From the NCBI GenBank assembly GCA_900552415.1, contig USAD01000078.1:1-10375 (forward strand): 10,375 nt of DNA, written 5' to 3'. The stretch's first letter is position 1, and each line of letters opens with the position of its first letter. The position numbers were made by a program, and so were the translations under genes. This document shows positions 7,318-10,375 of the stretch, piece by piece. This DNA is from an uncultured Parabacteroides sp. GTDB taxonomy: Bacteria > Bacteroidota > Bacteroidia > Bacteroidales > Tannerellaceae. Under the pieces are notes generated by a model that worked only from the letters and a program-made list of their open reading frames with translations, did not search any database and had not been told where the DNA came from.

Positions 7318-7347
7318 AAAAAAGTTCTCCCCCAGACGTTGGGAAAA
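7318..7347 (-). terminator. Rho-independent terminator downstream of the nrnA-like gene
   Basis: In minus-strand RNA UUUUCCC (7347-7341) pairs with GGGAGAA (7331-7325), 7 bp including one G-U, with a 9-nt loop. A C and then UUUUUU follow (7323-7318). It starts 18 nt after the stop codon at 7366. Its 3' arm can alternatively pair GAACTT with AAGTTC at 7308-7313 in the lipoprotein leader. Confidence 0.68.
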
Positions 7348-7365
7348 GTTAAAAACCAAAGCGGA

Positions 7366-8385
7366 TCAATAAGTAAATTCCGCCAGGCCCTTCTCGAAGG
7401 TCTCAATCGCCTCCTCAAGCGTCCCGAAGAACTCGCCACCCGAGGCGTTCTTATGCCCGCCTCCGTTAAAATAACGGTTGGCGAAAAGATTGCAAGGGAA
7501 ATCGCCCACTGAACGCAGGGAGATCTTGACATACTCCTTATCCTCGCGGATAAAGACGCTAAAATCAACATTCTCGATCGCCAACGGCTGGTTCACGAAA
7601 CCTTCCGTATCGCCCGGCTGGTAGCCGAAACGATCCAGCTCCGCTTTCGAGAGCGTAATAAGCGCCGCACGCTTGTCGGGATAAACCTTCATCTTCTCAT
7701 AGAGGACATAACCGAGCATACGCAGCCGTGCCTCAGAGTACACCTGGTTTACCTGCCGGTAAATCAAATCCTTATCAATGCCCTTCTTGATCAACTCACC
7801 CACGATAGTATAGATCTCCGGCTTGTTGGAGTTATAGGTAAACGAGCCCGTATCGGTCATCATTCCCGTATAGATACAGATGGCCGCCTCGCGGTTAAGC
7901 AACTCGAAAAGCCCCATCCGGCAGATGAAACGGAAGATCATCTCGCTGGTAGACGACATCTCGGGATAAGATATCGTGACCCGGCAAAAATCGGCCGGAT
8001 TCAAGTGATGATCAATCATGACCCGACGCCCTGGAGCGGACACGACCGCCGGCGCCAGCTTCTCGATCCGCTTCGGCTCATTGAAGTCCAGGCAGAAAAT
8101 CACGTCGGCCTTCGCGATCAATTCCTCCGCGAACTCCGGATATTTCTCATGCACCACGATATCCTTGGCGCCCGGCATCCAACGGTAAAACTGCGGAAAA
8201 GCGTTCGGCACGATCACCGTCACGTTATCCTTCCCATAAGCGGAAAGGAAATGATACAAACCTAACGACGAGCCCAAGGCGTCGCCATCCGGCGAGACAT
8301 GCGTCACGATAACGAAACTCTCGCCTTTCTCCACATACTTTTTCGCTTTCTGGATCTTCTCTTCCTGAATGATCTTCGTAATCAT
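7366..8385 (-). CDS. nrnA: NrnA-like DHH/DHHA1 phosphoesterase (nanoRNase / pAp phosphatase)
   Basis: A 339-residue cytoplasmic protein with a DHH domain followed by DHHA1. Metal-binding motifs are all intact: HVSPDGDALGS (29-39), CLDFN with Asp100, IDHH (124-127) and GMMTDTGSF (174-182, Asp178). The C-terminal substrate-binding motif GGGHKNASG lies at 308-316. This matches NrnA, a Mn-dependent enzyme that degrades 2-5 nt RNA oligomers from the 5' end and dephosphorylates 3'-phosphoadenosine 5'-phosphate. Length is close to B. subtilis NrnA (313). The ATG at 8385 is preferred over an in-frame TTG at 8514 because the extension would run through the end of comEC and looks unlike protein; AGAGG lies just before the ATG. 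The gene starts 16 nt after comEC. RecJ or a pure oligophosphatase role is less likely because of the size and domain pair. Confidence 0.92.
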   Translation of the reverse strand: MITKIIQEEKIQKAKKYVEKGESFVIVTHVSPDGDALGSSLGLYHFLSAYGKDNVTVIVPNAFPQFYRWMPGAKDIVVHEKYPEFAEELIAKADVIFCLDFNEPKRIEKLAPAVVSAPGRRVMIDHHLNPADFCRVTISYPEMSSTSEMIFRFICRMGLFELLNREAAICIYTGMMTDTGSFTYNSNKPEIYTIVGELIKKGIDKDLIYRQVNQVYSEARLRMLGYVLYEKMKVYPDKRAALITLSKAELDRFGYQPGDTEGFVNQPLAIENVDFSVFIREDKEYVKISLRSVGDFPCNLFANRYFNGGGHKNASGGEFFGTLEEAIETFEKGLAEFTY

Positions 8386-8401
8386 ACCTCTGTTTTTAGT
8401 C

Positions 8402-9295
8402 TTATCCCGCGAAGGTACGATTATTTTTCCAAACCTCCGCATCTCCTTTTCTCCTTCGGCGAAACATGAAAAAGAACAACAGGCCATATGCCAGCAGCAA
8501 GCCCAGCCATCCAAAACGAATCGAGAATGAAGCGCCCGGCACTTGACTAAAGCGATCGACCACCCGGACCATCGCCCGGACGCCCCACGTCACCGCCCAC
8601 TCCAGCCATTCTGCCCCGATCCAGTCCGATGGATAAAACAGCCAAAGCAATGAGGCCGGGATAAGCCATGTGGCCAAAAAGGTCATGGGCAAATTGGTGA
8701 TCAGGAACACCGACGAGAGCTCCCCAAAGTAAAAGGCGCAAAGCGGCGCCGTTCCCAACTGGGCGGACAAGGTTACGCCAACCCAACCCCACGGGATCGC
8801 CACCAAAGGATTGCGCACCTCCAGGCAACGCTCGAACCGGGGCATGAAATAGAATATGAAAAGGACAGCCAGGAAACTCAGCTGAAAACCGATATCAAAC
8901 AACGTAAAAGGATCGATAGCCAACATGCAGAATGCCGCCGCAGCCAACGTATTGTAATTGTCCGTCCGGCGACGGGCCAAACGGGCCGTCAAATAGATGG
9001 TCAGCATCAAGGCGGAACGCAAGGCCGACGCCGCCAAGCCCGTCACCAAGGAATAAGCCCATAAAACACCGACCAAAAGAAGGTAGCGGATCCAACGGGC
9101 CCAACCGCGATTGGGCAATGGCCGAAGCAGCCAACCGAAAAAGCCACAGATAACCGCGACATGAAAACCACTCACGGCCAGGACATGCGAAACGCCCGTG
9201 ACCGAGAACTTCCGGCTCGTCTCACGTTCCATCGCCTCGCCATATCCCAAAGCCAGGTCGCAGACAACGCCCTTCTCCTCACCCGTCAGCGCCAA
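8402..9295 (-). pseudogene. comEC: ComEC/Rec2 competence channel, C-terminal fragment (after frameshift)
   Basis: About 297 codons carrying the ComEC 'Competence' membrane domain that forms the inner-membrane channel for DNA uptake. Diagnostic parts are SHVLAVSGFHVAVI (residues 35-48), the GLAASALRSALM helix, FTLFDIGFQLSFLAVLFIF and the AQLGTAPLCAFYFG and NLPMTF segments, with about eight hydrophobic stretches. No ATG lies where the family homology begins; the frame opens right after a TGA at 9299-9301, and the only start near there is TTG at 9295, which overlaps the stop of the upstream fragment by 10 nt. An internal ATG at 9232 would cut into the linker. The domain itself is undamaged, so the break is recent, a sequencing error or somehow bypassed. 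Most Bacteroidetes ComEC lack the beta-lactamase-like tail, so its absence is not abnormal. Confidence 0.82.
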
Positions 9296-9639
9296 CTGTC
9301 AAACCGTTCCGCCAAACCGATCCGGCTTTCCTCGGCCCAGCGCTCCAGCCGTCCCGGCTCTTTCCTCTCCGGACGAAAACAATCCGCATAACAGCAGGTC
9401 CAAACCGACAGCGCATAAAGGATCGGAGCGAATAACGCGCCCCAAACCCACCGACCATCAAACGAAAGAGAAACCGTCCGACCGAAGCGAGACAAGAACA
9501 GCAGGAAGAAAATCGACAAGAACAACAAGCCGATCAGGGCGATCAGCCAATAAGGCGGGAACAAGAGATAACTCACGATTCCCAACAGCCATAAGGCAAG
9601 CGGCCTCAAGAAGGGCCGTTTCAGGCACAATTCAATCAT
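9286..9639 (-). pseudogene. comEC: ComEC/Rec2, N-terminal fragment lacking the OB-like region
   Basis: A 117-residue reading frame starting MIELCLKRPFLRPLALW at the ATG at 9639. It contains three hydrophobic segments (about 13-28, 30-50 and 66-82), as in the N-terminus of ComEC. It then passes through a short charged linker (PERKEPGRLERWAEESR, 90-106) and AERFDSW to a TGA at 9286-9288. In full-length relatives (about 650-700 residues) a soluble OB-like DUF4131 region of well over 100 residues lies between the third helix and the linker; here it seems absent. A -1 shift within 9289-9298 would read DSLALTGEEKG and join the fragments into about 414 residues. No Shine-Dalgarno is visible, and the ATG is only 20 nt after the rpe terminator. 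Low expression or a dead gene is likely. Confidence 0.72.
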
Positions 9640-9659
9640 AGTTAAAATGGTTTGGTAAT

Positions 9660-9703
9660 AAAAAAATGGCGGGTAAAAGCGTCACCGCCCTTTTACCCGC
9701 CAT
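9660..9703 (-). terminator. Strong rho-independent terminator of rpe
   Basis: A perfect 13-bp stem, ATGGCGGGTAAAA at 9666-9678 with its reverse complement at 9691-9703, extendable by one G-C pair, and a 10-12 nt loop. On the minus strand it is followed at once by seven U residues (9666-9660). It starts 15 nt after the rpe stop, and no U-tract exists on the other side, so it works in the rpe direction only. Confidence 0.93.
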
Positions 9704-9718
9704 CCATCAATATCTTTC

Positions 9719-10372
9719 TCAGCGCAATGCTTTCAACGACTTAATCGTCGCCAAAGGATCAGACGACTTGAACACGAAATTGCCGGCGACAAGGACATCA
9801 GCTCCAGCCTCCAGCAACCGCTTGCCCGTCTCCAGATTGACACCACCATCCACCTGGATCAGGGTATTCAGTCCCTTACGATCGATCATCTCACGCAGGC
9901 GGGCCGTCTTCTCGACCGAGTGCTCAATGAATTTCTGGCCGCTATATCCAGGATTTACCGACATCAGCAAAACCATATCCGCATCCTGCACGATATCCTC
10001 CAGCACACAGACAGGCGTATGAGGATTCAACGTCACGCCGGCCTTCATGCCTGCCTCCTTAATCGCGCCCAACGTCCGGTGCAGATGGGTACAAGCCTCA
10101 TAATGGACATTCATCATATAAGTCCCCACCTCCGCGAATTCCTTGATATACTTATGCGGCTCGACAATCATCAGATGGGCATCCATCGGCTTCTGGCAAA
10201 TTTCCTTTACCGCCTTCAATACCGGGAATCCAAATGAGATGTTTGGCACGAACACGCCGTCCATAATATCCAAATGGAGCCAATCCGCCTCGCTTTGGTT
10301 TATCATTTCCACCTCCTTACGCAAATCCAAGAAATTCGCCGACAAAAGAGATGGCGAGATCAAATGCTTCAT
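9719..10372 (-). CDS. rpe: Ribulose-phosphate 3-epimerase
   Basis: A complete 217-residue TIM-barrel enzyme that interconverts D-ribulose-5-phosphate and D-xylulose-5-phosphate in the non-oxidative pentose phosphate pathway. It has the family motifs in order: ISPSLLSANF (5-14), HLDIMDGVFVPN with His33 and Asp35 (metal and acid/base), DAHLMI with His66, MSVNPGYSGQKFI (137-149) and QVDGGV with the second catalytic Asp175, then the phosphate-binding AGADVLVAGNFVF (189-201). Length is typical (about 215-225). The ATG at 10372 is the only sensible start, 3 nt from the window edge, so upstream control cannot be seen. Its transcript is closed by the strong terminator at 9660-9703, which separates it from comEC although the order rpe-comEC appears conserved in relatives. 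Confidence 0.97.
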   Translation of the reverse strand: MKHLISPSLLSANFLDLRKEVEMINQSEADWLHLDIMDGVFVPNISFGFPVLKAVKEICQKPMDAHLMIVEPHKYIKEFAEVGTYMMNVHYEACTHLHRTLGAIKEAGMKAGVTLNPHTPVCVLEDIVQDADMVLLMSVNPGYSGQKFIEHSVEKTARLREMIDRKGLNTLIQVDGGVNLETGKRLLEAGADVLVAGNFVFKSSDPLATIKSLKALR

Positions 10373-10375
10373 ATC

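Noticed and set aside
7308..7327. GAACTT/AAGTTC dyad as an operator for the lipoprotein gene
   Set aside because: Only 6-bp arms, and it overlaps the terminator arm; such short dyads are expected by chance in A+T-rich spacers.
8386..8514. NrnA start at 8514
   Set aside because: It uses a TTG, overlaps the end of comEC, and adds a Cys/Trp-rich stretch unlike the family.
9286..9301. Programmed -1 frameshift in comEC
   Set aside because: The overlap contains no slippery heptamer or homopolymer run, and no downstream stimulatory hairpin was recognised.

Overview
The window looks like chromosomal DNA from a member of the Bacteroidales (Bacteroidetes), possibly in the Parabacteroides/Tannerellaceae neighbourhood. 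The evidence is a DUF4827-type lipoprotein next to a Bacteroidetes-style glmM, mostly weak Shine-Dalgarno sequences, and the gene order rpe - comEC - nrnA-like - DUF4827 - glmM, which from memory recurs in Bacteroides and relatives. Every convincing gene is on the minus strand, so the window reads from its right end to its left. No tRNA, rRNA, CRISPR array, transposase or phage gene was seen, and no stretch over 300 bases lacks a gene.

Right part (10372 down to 5279), a housekeeping block: rpe (ribulose-phosphate 3-epimerase) ends in a very strong hairpin terminator. A ComEC/Rec2-type DNA-uptake channel gene follows, but it is split into two overlapping frames and appears to lack its usual N-terminal OB-like region. 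Next come an NrnA-like DHH/DHHA1 phosphoesterase, a second terminator, a DUF4827-type lipoprotein whose C-terminal half resembles FKBP, and glmM (phosphoglucosamine mutase), which is closed by a third terminator.

Middle part (5188 down to 1781), a compact three-gene operon: an IlvD/Edd-superfamily sugar-acid dehydratase, a GntP-family permease 4 nt downstream, and a 116-residue protein of unknown function whose start overlaps the permease stop (ATGA). Uptake plus dehydration of an aldonic acid resembles the E. coli yjhG/yjhF arrangement. No aldolase, kinase or regulator for the resulting 2-keto-3-deoxy acid lies in the window.

Left end (1668 down to 1): an AGCS-family sodium:amino-acid symporter, complete to its stop at base 1, carrying an extra hydrophilic insert of about 110 residues. 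The gap upstream of it is almost filled by a 90-bp imperfect inverted repeat whose inner arm contains the symporter's ribosome binding site. A second hairpin competes for the other arm. This is the most switch-like arrangement in the window. The hexamer CGATCG is also strongly over-represented across the window (22 copies by hand count).
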